NCBI GenBank assembly: GCA_003510895.1
Contig: DOKE01000011.1
Span: forward strand, 391 to 20,708
Source of the DNA: Candidatus Moraniibacteriota bacterium
GTDB lineage: Bacteria; Patescibacteriota; Minisyncoccia; Moranbacterales; GWC2-37-73
DNA: 20,318 bases
Direction: 5' to 3'
This document shows, piece after piece, positions 6,700 through 13,731 of the stretch. Position 1 is the stretch's first letter; every line of letters begins with the position of its first letter. The position numbers and the translations under genes were made by a program. Under the pieces are notes generated by a model. The model was not told the origin of the DNA and did no database searches. It worked only from the letters and a program-made list of their open reading frames with translations.

Positions 6700-7038
6700 A
6701 TGACTAATAAGGACAATAATGATTACAGTTTTATATTCTGGGTTCATTTGATAATTAATCTTATTTTTGTATTTTCTTTTTTGTTATTTTCTTGGTGGCT
6801 GATTATTATCGGGGAAATAATTTTGCAATTACAATATATTATAATGAAAGGATGTGTCCTTTCAAAGGCTGAGTTTGGACATGATGAAGCTTGCATTCCA
6901 TATTATTTGCATAAGTGGAAATTAATTAAGGATAAACACAAAAATAAGATTTTTGTTCGATATTTTTTACCGGTTATCGTTATAATATTGGCTATTATTT
7001 TTCAAATAGTTCTGAATATTCGACCATTAATATATTGA
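6700..7038 (+). CDS. Small membrane protein, unknown function
   Basis: 112 residues. Two hydrophobic helices at about 10-48, a cytoplasmic-looking segment with the unusual motif KGCVLSKAEFGHDEACIPYYLHKW (two cysteines, acidic and aromatic residues; about 50-73), then a third helix at about 87-107. The layout resembles other small CPR membrane proteins with a GCxL..xEFG motif after helix two, but I cannot name a family. It is last in the murI cluster, 16 bases after the transporter. Confidence 0.65.
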   Translation: MTNKDNNDYSFIFWVHLIINLIFVFSFLLFSWWLIIIGEIILQLQYIIMKGCVLSKAEFGHDEACIPYYLHKWKLIKDKHKNKIFVRYFLPVIVIILAIIFQIVLNIRPLIY

Positions 7039-7084
7039 TATATAAAATGATAGACGTTTCCTTTCTCGTGGTTAAAAAGTGGGG

Positions 7085-7090
7085 TATACT
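7085..7090 (+). promoter_or_regulatory. Probable -10 for the COG4997-like gene
   Basis: TATACT in GGGGTATACT, 38 bases before the ATG at 7129. No good -35. Confidence 0.4.
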
Positions 7091-7128
7091 GGAGATATGA
7101 ATATTTAGTAGAAAGTTAAATAAAAAAT

Positions 7129-7494
7129 ATGAATATGGAATTTAAGCATTTTGAAACGAGTTTAGAGAAAGAAAACGAGTATCCGAAACTGGTTAGAGAT
7201 AAAATCCCTGAAATTGTAGAGGGACGAACAGGCGAGAAAGTAAAAATGAGAATTATGGAAGACGAAGAGTATAGGAAATACTTATCGAAAAAAATTGAAG
7301 AAGAGGCTCACGAATTGGCAAACGCTGAGGGTATAGAACATATAACTAAAGAGTTGGCTGATGTGATGGAACTAATAGATACTATTTTAGAAATCAATGG
7401 CTTGGATTTAGAAACAGTTAGAAAAGTCCAAAAAGCTAAGGCAGAAATCAGAGGAGGATTTAAAGGTAAGATTTTAATGTTGGAAAAAGTTTAG
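7129..7494 (+). CDS. MazG-like NTP pyrophosphohydrolase, COG4997 type
   Basis: 121 residues; a second ATG two codons in (7135) is equally possible. The segment YPKLVRDKIPEIVEG (18-32) is the hallmark of the COG4997 house-cleaning nucleotide phosphohydrolase group. The metal-binding residues follow in KKIEEEAHEL (E58/E59 and E62) and KELADVMELID (E75, D78). The likely role is hydrolysing unwanted (d)NTPs. It is the second all-alpha NTP-PPase in 2 kb, of a different subfamily from the one at 5090, and appears to be transcribed separately from its own -10. Confidence 0.85.
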   Translation: MNMEFKHFETSLEKENEYPKLVRDKIPEIVEGRTGEKVKMRIMEDEEYRKYLSKKIEEEAHELANAEGIEHITKELADVMELIDTILEINGLDLETVRKVQKAKAEIRGGFKGKILMLEKV

Positions 7495-7560
7495 TGAATA
7501 GCGTGGTTTTTTATTGTTTTTTGTTGGTGATATTTTCGTGTTTTTGATTCATAGCAAAGG

Positions 7561-7566
7561 TATAAT
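7561..7566 (+). promoter_or_regulatory. -10 element of the MBL-hydrolase gene
   Basis: Perfect TATAAT preceded by AAAGG, 32 bases before the ATG at 7599. No -35 at the proper spacing (TTGATT at 7544 is too close). Confidence 0.5.
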
Positions 7567-7598
7567 CGTAAATTTTAATCAGAAAATAAAATAACTTT

Positions 7599-8168
7599 AT
7601 GGCTGAAGTAAAAATTTTAATTACAGGATTTACTAATGCGGATTCAGTCGATGAATCGGGTGAAGAAAAAACATCCACCACTTGCGTTTTGATTCGTGAT
7701 GGCGAATGGGTTATTGTGGTTGATCCGGGTGTCTTAGAAAGCCAGAATGTTCTGGTGGACGCTTTGGCAAAAGAAGGATTGAAAATAGAAGATGTGAATT
7801 TGGTTATTATTACCCATTCTCACCTAGACCACTATCGCAATATAGGAATGTTTCCTGAGGCTAAAAATTTAGAATATTGGGGACTTTGGGACGGGCAAAA
7901 AGCTGATGAATGGAAAGAACAATTTACTGAGGATATTAGAATTATAAAAACTCCGGGGCACAATTACGACGGTCTGACTATTTTGGTTAATACTAAAGAT
8001 GGAATCGTGGCTATTGTTGGAGATGTTTGGTGGAAAGAAAACCATCCTCAAGACAATGATCCATATGCCAGTGATATGGAAAAATTGAAAGAAAGTCGTC
8101 AAAGGGTTTTGGCACTGGCTGATTATGTTATTCCTGGGCATGGAGCAATGTTTAAGGTTAAAAAATAA
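7599..8168 (+). CDS. Metallo-beta-lactamase-fold hydrolase (MBLAC1-like)
   Basis: 189 residues, a compact MBL fold. All zinc ligands are visible: THSHLDH (H73, H75, D77, H78), TPGH (H121), GDVWW (D142) and IPGHG (H181). The N-terminal half carries the usual VVDPG strand-turn. Size and the TPGHNYDG and GDVWWKENHP segments resemble the MBLAC1/uncharacterised MBL hydrolase group rather than glyoxalase II or RNase J. The substrate cannot be inferred. It lies upstream of the Nudix gene (34-base gap) and may share its transcript. Confidence 0.88.
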   Translation: MAEVKILITGFTNADSVDESGEEKTSTTCVLIRDGEWVIVVDPGVLESQNVLVDALAKEGLKIEDVNLVIITHSHLDHYRNIGMFPEAKNLEYWGLWDGQKADEWKEQFTEDIRIIKTPGHNYDGLTILVNTKDGIVAIVGDVWWKENHPQDNDPYASDMEKLKESRQRVLALADYVIPGHGAMFKVKK

Positions 8169-8202
8169 AATTAAATTATAGTAAAGAGCATGGCAGAATT
8201 TT

Positions 8203-8691
8203 ATGAATGATCAAGAATACATAAAAAATTTACCTGCGAAGAGAATGGCTTCCGGAGTTGTTGTTTTTAATAATGTCGGGGAAATTCTATTAGTAAAACC
8301 AACTTACAAAAATCATTGGTCAGTTCCAGGTGGGGTGATTGATAAAGATGAATCGCCAAGAGATGCGGCTTTGCGTGAAGTTAAAGAGGAGATAGGTATT
8401 TGGTTAAAGAGCTGTCAGTTGCTTTGTATTGACTATATGTCACCCAAAGATAGTGGATATTCAACTAAAGATGAGAATATCCAGTTCATTTTTTATGGAG
8501 GAGAATTAATGGATGAGCAAATTAGTCAGATACGAATACCGCAAGAGGAAATAAGCGAGTGTAAATTTGTTAGCAAGGAAGAATCGCTAAGGTTGGTTGG
8601 TGATAAATTAGCCAATCGTTTATCTCCTTGTTTCGAAGCTATTAGCAATAATATGCCCGTGTATCTGGAAGGTGGAAAAAAGTATGAATGA
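8203..8691 (+). CDS. Nudix hydrolase
   Basis: 162 residues. The complete Nudix box G-x5-E-x7-REUxEExGU is at residues 44-66 (GGVIDKDESPRDAALREVKEEIGI), with G44, E50, R58, E59, E62, E63 and G65 all present, so it should be a Mg-dependent pyrophosphohydrolase. The preceding strand NHWSVPGG is typical of MutT-type domains. The substrate (nucleoside diphosphate derivative, oxidised nucleotide or other X-diphosphate) cannot be told. A Gly/Lys-rich tail ends the protein. Confidence 0.9.
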   Translation: MNDQEYIKNLPAKRMASGVVVFNNVGEILLVKPTYKNHWSVPGGVIDKDESPRDAALREVKEEIGIWLKSCQLLCIDYMSPKDSGYSTKDENIQFIFYGGELMDEQISQIRIPQEEISECKFVSKEESLRLVGDKLANRLSPCFEAISNNMPVYLEGGKKYE

Positions 8692-8757
8692 ATCGTAATG
8701 TTCACAGCAGATGATGAGGAGGACGATGGGAAGAAAAGCATTGATATTTATCACTAA

Positions 8758-8859
8758 GTCTTGGGCAGTGAAATCATTGAACTCAAAAAATACGAACATT
8801 ATACAATGAAAGATATGGGAACGATTGAATTTCCTGAATTATTAAATGTGATAATATAA
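8758..8859 (+). pseudogene. C-terminal remnant of an alpha/beta hydrolase-like gene (tentative)
   Basis: After an in-frame stop at 8755 the frame stays open for 33 codons with a protein-like composition: IIELKKYEHYTMKDMGT, then an EFPELLNVII ending and TAA. This resembles the C-terminus of small RBBP9/YdeN-type serine hydrolases, where a catalytic His sits in a GH(Y/F) context before an FPELL helix; here it reads YEHYT. No start codon or body remains. The 8692-8757 stretch before it holds only short open runs. Family assignment is from memory of the motif and is uncertain. Confidence 0.4.
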
Positions 8860-8861
8860 AT

Positions 8862-8945
8862 ATGAAAGTTTACAAAGAAATTCCATTTTATTCAAACACT
8901 CCTGATGAAAAGGCAAAAAACATAATGGCTTTTAAGCTGAACTGA
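8862..8945 (+). pseudogene. 27-codon ORF, N-terminal remnant of a larger protein (tentative)
   Basis: Begins MKVYKEIPFYSNTPD, which looks like the start of a CPR peptidase-C39-like or papain-like protein (IPFYxNTPDxxHC), but the frame departs after the Asp and stops at 8943. The Cys expected after that motif is missing. With the fragment just upstream it suggests that two neighbouring genes were lost by internal deletion. It may alternatively be a real small ORF. Confidence 0.35.
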
Positions 8946-8947
8946 TT

Positions 8948-9427
8948 ATGCTTGATATTATAAAACAATTTTCAAAAAAATTACCAAAATTCTCAGACGG
9001 AAGGATTGATTATTCTAATTCTGATATTGCTCCGGTCGTTACTGTTCTTGTCAAAGTTGACGATGAATTTTTATTATTGAAGCGAAGCGATAAGGTGCGC
9101 GCATATCAAGGCAAGTGGAATACTATTGCTGGCTATCTCGATGAGATAAAATCAGTTCAAGATAAAGCATTGGAAGAAATTAGTGAGGAATTGGGAATTG
9201 TAAAAGATTTGGTAAAAAATATCAAAGTTGCCAAGTATTATGAATTTAACGACGAGGCAATTGGCAAGACTTGGATAATAAATCCAGTGTTGGTTGAGTT
9301 GAAGAAAAAACCGAAAATAAAATTGGACTGGGAACATACTGAATATAGGTGGTTAAAAAAAGAAAATATAAAAGATTTTGACATTGTTTCTAATCTGGAT
9401 GATACATTGGAAAGGGCATTGAAATAG
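8948..9427 (+). CDS. Nudix hydrolase, divergent box
   Basis: 159 residues. The Nudix box spans 62-84 (GYLDEIKSVQDKALEEISEELGI). The catalytic E77, E80 and E81 and G83 are kept, but the first Glu is Lys68 and the usual Arg is Glu76, so metal binding is probably retained with changed geometry. The strand LLLKRSDKVRAYQGKWNTIAG before it is typical of Nudix domains acting on nucleotide-linked or isoprenoid-type diphosphates. It begins two bases after the stop of the decayed fragment. It is not a close copy of the Nudix gene at 8203, so this is not a recent tandem duplication. Confidence 0.85.
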   Translation: MLDIIKQFSKKLPKFSDGRIDYSNSDIAPVVTVLVKVDDEFLLLKRSDKVRAYQGKWNTIAGYLDEIKSVQDKALEEISEELGIVKDLVKNIKVAKYYEFNDEAIGKTWIINPVLVELKKKPKIKLDWEHTEYRWLKKENIKDFDIVSNLDDTLERALK

Positions 9428-9440
9428 AATTTGACACTGG

Positions 9441-9469
9441 TTGTAATTATAGGCGACTATCTTTATAAT
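9441..9469 (+). promoter_or_regulatory. Promoter of the cupin gene
   Basis: TTGTAA, 17-base spacer, TATAAT, ending 26 bases before the ATG at 9496. A better -35 (TTGACA at 9431) is also present, but it has no matching -10 at 16-18 bases. Confidence 0.5.
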
Positions 9470-9495
9470 TAAAATAATCATTAATAAAAAATAAT

Positions 9496-9894
9496 ATGAA
9501 AGGATTTTGCGCTAACATTGAAAGAGACACTATGGAAAATTCTAATTTTCGCAAAGTGCTCTATACTGGAAAAAACAGTCAATTGGTTCTTATGAGTCTT
9601 CGTCCAAAAGAAGAAATTGGAATGGAGGTTCATATGGAGAATGATCAGTTTTTTCGTTTTGAAAAAGGAGAAGGAAAATGCATAATCGACGGAAATGAAT
9701 ATGACTTGAAAGATGGCGTGGCAATTATTGTTCCTGCCGGCGCCCAACATAATATTATCAACACTTCCGAAACTGAAGATTTAAAACTCTATACGATTTA
9801 TTCGCCCGCTCACCACAAAGACGGCATTGTCAGAGCCACAAAAGAAGAAGCCGAATCCAATGAAGCGGAATTCGACGGAAAAACAACAGAATAA
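9496..9894 (+). CDS. Single-domain cupin (cupin_2) protein
   Basis: 132 residues. The beta-barrel cupin fold is indicated by motif 1, GMEVHMENDQFFRFEKGEG (42-60; possible ligands H46, Q51, E56), and motif 2, PAGAQHNIIN (80-89; H85). The second His of the classic HxH is absent, and Gln51 may replace a ligand. Small cupins of this type bind a metal and act as isomerases, dioxygenases or plain binding proteins; none can be chosen. The tail is acidic (EEAESNEAEFDGKTTE). A later ATG at 9532 is possible, but the N-terminal MKGFxANIER resembles the family start. The next gene begins eight bases after the stop. Confidence 0.85.
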   Translation: MKGFCANIERDTMENSNFRKVLYTGKNSQLVLMSLRPKEEIGMEVHMENDQFFRFEKGEGKCIIDGNEYDLKDGVAIIVPAGAQHNIINTSETEDLKLYTIYSPAHHKDGIVRATKEEAESNEAEFDGKTTE

Positions 9895-9902
9895 AATAAA
9901 TT

Positions 9903-10652
9903 ATGGAGAATTTTTTTGAAAAAATTGATAATTCGGAAAAACTGAAGAATAATGAAGCTGTTCTTAGGGGAATTATGGATTTGATGGAAAAAGAATATTT
10001 TTCATTGCTTGATGCAATAGAGAAACTTGAAGCTGAAGAAAAAAAGAAATTGGAAGAAGTTGCTGAAATAGACATTTCGGAAACCAAAAAGTTTATTGAC
10101 GAAAAGATGCCGAAACTTTTGGAGAAAGTAAATGAAACTGCCAGAAATGGAAAGGTTGATATAATACAAGGAAATAGTCTTTTGGATGTTATGAAAAATT
10201 CAGTTATCGGCGGAATTTCTGCGGTTAAGGAAGTGATAGAGGGAATAAAAAATAAAACCATAACAAACAGAGGGGACTTGAAGGATTCTTGGAAAAAAAT
10301 GTTAGTGATATTTCAAAATGTATTTGATTACGGAGTGTATTATTTGGACGAAATATGTTTGGATGAAATTAAATTGGAGATGGAATTATCGAGAGTAAAT
10401 GGATATTTGGAAAAATTCAGGCAATATTTTAATGAAATTGAATCGAAAATAAACGAAGAAATGAAAGTGGAGAAAAAATTTCCCACCGGTTCGAGAAAAG
10501 TTTCCTATTTTGTGTTTTTTAGCAAATTGGAAAAAGGAGAATTTGAGAAGGACGAAGTGGAAAGAGAGTTGGAAAAATTGGATGAATCTTATTTAAATAA
10601 AAAGAAATTGATGGCTGACATCAAAAGCGGAGAATTTTGGAAAACATATTAA
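9903..10652 (+). CDS. Helical coiled-coil cytoplasmic protein, unknown function
   Basis: 249 residues, highly charged (Lys/Glu-rich), no signal peptide and no membrane segment. Helix-forming heptad-like stretches occur at about 35-60 and 160-200. A middle segment with hydrophobic and aromatic residues (NSVIGGISAVKEVIEGI, then VFDYGVYYLDEICLDEI) suggests a small helical core. No known motif is recognised. It follows the cupin by eight bases and is probably on the same transcript; no terminator follows before the next promoter. Confidence 0.65.
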   Translation: MENFFEKIDNSEKLKNNEAVLRGIMDLMEKEYFSLLDAIEKLEAEEKKKLEEVAEIDISETKKFIDEKMPKLLEKVNETARNGKVDIIQGNSLLDVMKNSVIGGISAVKEVIEGIKNKTITNRGDLKDSWKKMLVIFQNVFDYGVYYLDEICLDEIKLEMELSRVNGYLEKFRQYFNEIESKINEEMKVEKKFPTGSRKVSYFVFFSKLEKGEFEKDEVERELEKLDESYLNKKKLMADIKSGEFWKTY

Positions 10653-10657
10653 GATTG

Positions 10658-10666
10658 TGGTATAGT
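10658..10666 (+). promoter_or_regulatory. Extended -10 promoter of the 54-residue gene
   Basis: TGGTATAGT in the context TTGTGGTATAGT, just after the preceding stop. Predicted leader about 50 bases. Confidence 0.6.
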
Positions 10667-10725
10667 GGAAATGCGAAGAGAAATAAAAATAAATGTAAAA
10701 TAAAAAATAGATTGGAGGTGGATAT

Positions 10726-10890
10726 ATGAAAAATGCAATGTTGTCAAAAATTACGTTGGCGCTTTCAGTGGTGACTGTTATTCTTTCCGCCTATGTTTCA
10801 CTTTTTGAGGTGGAATTGTGGTTGGCTGGAACTCAATGGATGTTAATTTCTATTCTTTGCGCTGTTTGGTCTTTGTCTTTAAAAGAATAA
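10726..10890 (+). CDS. 54-residue two-helix membrane protein
   Basis: Opens with MKNAMLSKITLALSVV. Two hydrophobic helices (about 8-25 and 32-50) are separated by FEVELWLAG, with charged ends (MKNAMLSK and SLKE). It has a textbook SD, GGAGG seven bases before the ATG, rare in this window, plus an extended -10 promoter upstream and a strong terminator 16 bases after the stop. That makes a small monocistronic unit and strong support for a real gene despite its size. Function unknown; a toxin, regulator or membrane-complex subunit would all fit. Confidence 0.75.
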   Translation: MKNAMLSKITLALSVVTVILSAYVSLFEVELWLAGTQWMLISILCAVWSLSLKE

Positions 10891-10905
10891 TGTTTTTGGG
10901 CTAAC

Positions 10906-10942
10906 AAAAAATCACCCCAATTTTTTTCGGGGTGATTTTTTT
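10906..10942. terminator. Bidirectional terminator between convergent genes
   Basis: Long stem AAAAAATCACCCC with its complement GGGGTGATTTTTT around a T-rich loop. The A run on one side and T run on the other serve the 54-residue gene on + and the membrane-protein gene ending at 10956 on -. Confidence 0.9.
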
Positions 10943-10955
10943 ATGTTTCTTTCGT

Positions 10956-11444
10956 TTATTTTTCCAAGAGGTTTTCTTTATTGGGACGAATGAACTTTAT
11001 ATAGCCCAAAGAAAGCGCGATTAAAAGTCCAACGACGACTACTAGAAACCTGAACTTGGAATCATCTACCATAATCCCGCGAATAATGCTGTAGATTGTC
11101 GAGAAAACTCCTCCCAAAAGAATTCCGTCGGCAATCATTTTTATTTTTGTTAGCAATGTTAAGCTGAGAATAAGAATAATAATGGAAGCGGCGAGAGAAA
11201 TGATGGAGACATAGCGATTATAGACTTTCATTTCCTTTTCATAGCTTCTTTGAGTTTGTTCATATTCCAGTCTTATTTTTTTCTGTTCCGGGGTTTCTTC
11301 GGCGCCTGGTTTTATGGTTGTTTCTTGCAGGGCGATTGGATATTCCGGCGCTTGCGGTCCCGGATAAAAAGCGTCAATTCCCAGTCCCACAAACAAAGCT
11401 ACCAGTAAGGCGAGGAAAAGAGTATAAATTATTTTTAGAAGCAT
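10956..11444 (-). CDS. Four-helix membrane protein, unknown function
   Basis: 162 residues, the only minus-strand gene. An N-terminal hydrophobic helix (about 4-24) is followed by an extracytoplasmic segment with FYPGPQAPEYP, a charged coiled stretch (TPEQKKIRLEYEQTQRSYEKE, about 51-71), and three more helices to about residue 150. The FYPGPxxPEYP-plus-coiled-coil layout resembles a conserved hypothetical family often seen in Parcubacteria; I cannot name it. Its start lies 136 bases from the CBS-domain gene, with back-to-back promoters between them. Confidence 0.75.
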   Translation of the reverse strand: MLLKIIYTLFLALLVALFVGLGIDAFYPGPQAPEYPIALQETTIKPGAEETPEQKKIRLEYEQTQRSYEKEMKVYNRYVSIISLAASIIILILSLTLLTKIKMIADGILLGGVFSTIYSIIRGIMVDDSKFRFLVVVVGLLIALSLGYIKFIRPNKENLLEK

Positions 11445-11473
11445 ACTTTTTTTATTTAATTATTTATGATAGT

Positions 11474-11482
11474 ATTATAGCA
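11474..11482 (-). promoter_or_regulatory. Extended -10 promoter of the minus-strand gene
   Basis: Reads TGCTATAAT on the minus strand, 29 bases before its ATG. An AAATGTTACAA sequence, identical to the Fic operator half-site, lies just upstream at 11485-11495 on the + strand. Confidence 0.65.
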
Positions 11483-11540
11483 TCAAATGTTACAAATTTG
11501 AATAGGAGATATTTCATATGTTTCAGGGAAATATTTTTTG

Positions 11541-11549
11541 TGGTATAAT
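11541..11549 (+). promoter_or_regulatory. Extended -10 promoter of the CBS-domain gene
   Basis: TGGTATAAT in the context TTGTGGTATAAT, 31 bases before the ATG at 11581. Confidence 0.7.
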
Positions 11550-11580
11550 CTAAGCAGGTAATTAAATAACTTTTGAAAAA

Positions 11581-12033
11581 ATGAAAGTAAAGGATATAAT
11601 GACGAAAGACGTTATAACGGTTTCTTCGGATCATGGAATTGATCAGGTGGCGAATATTCTCATAGAAAACAGAATTCATGGTCTTCCGGTGGTGGATGAT
11701 GGAAAATTGGTGGGCATAATAACAGAAACAGATTTTTTTGTGAAAGATTCTTTTAATTTCCATTTGCCTTCCTACATTGATTTCATCAGAAAGACAAAAT
11801 TTTCCGGGAAAATGAGTTCGACTGAAAAGAAACAGATAGCTGAACTGATTAATTCGACAGCCAAAGACATAATGACTGAACAATGTGTGACAGTTTGCGA
11901 AGAGGATGATATTGAAAAATTATTGAATGTTTTTAAGGATACCAGATTTAGCACAGTGCCGGTTATTTGTGAAGGAGGAGAATTGAAAGGGATAGTTACC
12001 CGGTCTGATGTCATAAGAACCATCAGGTTTTAA
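11581..12033 (+). CDS. CBS-domain pair protein
   Basis: 150 residues made of two CBS domains: CBS1 from about 3 (VKDIMTKDVITVSSD ... IHGLPVVDDGKLVGIITETDF) and CBS2 from about 94 (AKDIMTEQCVTVCEEDDIE ... STVPVICEGGELKGIVTRSDVIR). CBS pairs form a Bateman module that binds adenosine nucleotides and relays energy or ligand state. There is no attached enzyme or transporter domain, so it probably acts on a partner or as a free sensor. The insert between the domains (about 55-90) is long and basic. It has its own promoter, and the next gene starts 35 bases later with no terminator between, so co-transcription is likely. Confidence 0.9.
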   Translation: MKVKDIMTKDVITVSSDHGIDQVANILIENRIHGLPVVDDGKLVGIITETDFFVKDSFNFHLPSYIDFIRKTKFSGKMSSTEKKQIAELINSTAKDIMTEQCVTVCEEDDIEKLLNVFKDTRFSTVPVICEGGELKGIVTRSDVIRTIRF

Positions 12034-12068
12034 ATATATAAAAATAATTTTTTTAATCTTATTTTCCT

Positions 12069-13529
12069 ATGGAAAATGACCAACAAAATCTAAACAAAAA
12101 CAAAAAAAGAAAAATTGATGTTATAGCCGCGCAAACATATAATTGGATTGGAAGAACTTTTGTTTTTATGAAAAAAACTAAAATAAAAACCTGGAAAGCA
12201 GTTTTTATTGTGGCCTTTGTGGCAGGCAATTTTGCGGCCATAATTTCTATTGTTTCTCTTAAAATTCAAACAACTTCGGACGCCATAGCCGGAGCAGATT
12301 TGATTTTGCAAGATTCCGAAAGTGGAGAAAATACTTTGACGCTAAGCAATCAAGATCTTTTTGATTTGGATATTATTCTCAATACGCATAGTAATGACAT
12401 TGTTGCGACTAGAGCTATTGTCAATTATGATCCTTCGGTGTTTCAGCTTTTAGGTTGGGATTTGACTAATTCTATTTTTGACGCCGCTTTGGATTGCAGC
12501 GATGCGGAAGACCCGGAAAGAATATGCGAGATTATAGAACATAATAGCGAAACCGGAACATTGGATATTACTTTGGCCAAACCATCTCCCGGAGTGAATG
12601 TGACAACTGGCTTGGTGGCAACTTTGAATTTTCAAGCTATTGGTGAAGTTGTTGATGAAAGCATTTCTTTGACTTACGTAGGTTCAGAAAATTATACGGA
12701 CAGTGATGTTATTGCCGATGATGGTCTTGGAACTGACATTCTTTCTTCTGTTTCCGGAGTTTCTATAAGCGCGCCGGTTTTGTCTGGCGAGCAAGAACAA
12801 GAACAAGAACAACAAGAACAACAAGAAGAGCAACAGCAAGAACAGCAAGAACAACAACAAGAACAACAACAAGAACAACAAGAATTGCAGCAGGAGCAGC
12901 AAGAACAACAGCAGGAATTACAACAAGAACAGGAGGAAGATAGTTTGGAAGATATTGTTAATGCGCAAGAGATTGATGTTGAAAAACCAAAATTTAAATC
13001 GAATAATGGCACTCAAGAAATATCTTCTTCAAAAAAAGTTTATTCTAAATCTGAGAGTTTTTCTTTTAAGGGAGAAACGGAGGGATTGGGAGGTGGAAAA
13101 GTTGAAGCCTATATAGATGGTGATCTCAAAGAAATATCGTCAATAGATGGCGACGGCAGTTGGAAGTCGAAAATAAAAATGAAAAAAGATGGAAGTTATT
13201 CTGTTAAGTTTAAGTTTTATGACGCAAATGGAAATAAGGTAGATGAATCTTCTAAATATTCGGTAAAAGTTGACACGGAAGATCCCGATGTTTATGATTT
13301 GCCATCCCTTTTGTCTAAACATCGCGGAGAAAAAGTTTGGTGGAAGGCTAAAGACAATACTAAGGTGCATCACTACAAATATTCTTTCAATGGAAAAACT
13401 AAAGAAACTAAATCGAAGTCATTTGTTATTCCAGCGAAAACTACCCCTGGAATATATACTTTGCGAGTGACCGCTTTTGACAAGGCTGGAAATAAAGACA
13501 CAAAATATATTGTGATTAGAGTTAGATAA
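12069..13529 (+). CDS. Membrane-anchored cohesin-like surface protein with Gln/Glu-rich linker
   Basis: 486 residues. Basic cytoplasmic N-terminus (1-42), one membrane helix (about 43-64), then an extracellular part. Residues about 76-235 look like a cohesin-type beta-sandwich: DLDIILNTHSNDIVATRAIVNYDPSVFQLLGWD, then a GLVATLNFQAIGE strand. Residues 241-290 are almost pure Gln and Glu. Two Ig-like segments follow (about 305-400, with FSFKGETEGLGGGKVEAYIDG, and about 404-486, with DKAGNKDTKYIVIRVR as in Big/bacterial Ig domains). Cohesins bind dockerins; no dockerin is seen here, and outside cellulosomes such domains occur in S-layer, adhesion and pilus-like proteins. Probably a cell-surface structural or adhesion protein. 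Confidence 0.75.
   Translation: MENDQQNLNKNKKRKIDVIAAQTYNWIGRTFVFMKKTKIKTWKAVFIVAFVAGNFAAIISIVSLKIQTTSDAIAGADLILQDSESGENTLTLSNQDLFDLDIILNTHSNDIVATRAIVNYDPSVFQLLGWDLTNSIFDAALDCSDAEDPERICEIIEHNSETGTLDITLAKPSPGVNVTTGLVATLNFQAIGEVVDESISLTYVGSENYTDSDVIADDGLGTDILSSVSGVSISAPVLSGEQEQEQEQQEQQEEQQQEQQEQQQEQQQEQQELQQEQQEQQQELQQEQEEDSLEDIVNAQEIDVEKPKFKSNNGTQEISSSKKVYSKSESFSFKGETEGLGGGKVEAYIDGDLKEISSIDGDGSWKSKIKMKKDGSYSVKFKFYDANGNKVDESSKYSVKVDTEDPDVYDLPSLLSKHRGEKVWWKAKDNTKVHHYKYSFNGKTKETKSKSFVIPAKTTPGIYTLRVTAFDKAGNKDTKYIVIRVR
12789..12938 (+). repeat. Low-complexity CAA/GAA repeat coding for the Gln/Glu linker
   Basis: About 50 codons of CAA, CAG, GAA and GAG with only two Leu interruptions. Prone to slippage; the translated stretch is likely a flexible or coiled spacer holding the C-terminal domains away from the membrane. 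Its base pattern also produces an artificial Cys/Ser-rich frame on the other strand. Confidence 0.85.
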
Positions 13530-13553
13530 AAACAGTTCTTGGTGTTTATTTGG

Positions 13554-13588
13554 AAACCTTTCTGAGAAAATAAATCAGGAAGGTTTTT
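13554..13588 (+). terminator. Terminator after the cohesin-like gene
   Basis: 12-bp stem AAACCTTTCTGA/TCAGGAAGGTTT (one G-T pair), nine-base loop, then a T run. It separates the surface-protein gene from the mreB operon. Confidence 0.85.
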
Positions 13589-13624
13589 CTTAATTATTTT
13601 TAAAAATAGGCTAATTTTTTGTTT

Positions 13625-13653
13625 TTGACACCGGGGCGTATTCAATGTATCAT
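13625..13653 (+). promoter_or_regulatory. Promoter of the mreBCD-mrdA operon
   Basis: Consensus TTGACA, 17-base spacer, TATCAT. Predicted start near 13660, giving a 70-base leader. The leader holds three spaced copies of GG(C/T)T(T)AAC at 13666, 13682 and 13692. Confidence 0.75.
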
Positions 13654-13731
13654 AAATTGAGACAAGGCTAACTTTAAAAGGGGTTTAACTAGGCTTAACA
13701 AAAGCTTTTTGTTTTTAAAAAAGAATTATTT

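Noticed and set aside
5090..7494. The two MazG-like genes as a tandem duplication
   Set aside because: Their motifs and flanking segments differ (the COG4997 signature KLVRDKIPEI is in one only), so they are separate subfamilies.
9830..10261. 143-codon minus-strand ORF, Ser/Phe-rich
   Set aside because: Complement of the Lys/Glu-rich coiled-coil gene at 9903; composition follows from the antisense of GAA and AAA codons.
11464..11883. 139-codon minus-strand ORF
   Set aside because: Overlaps the CBS-domain gene and the divergent promoter region; no recognisable protein features.
12692..13012. Cys/Ser-rich minus-strand ORF resembling a cysteine-rich or keratin-like protein
   Set aside because: It is the antisense reading of the CAA/GAA repeat coding for the Gln/Glu linker; no promoter or SD.
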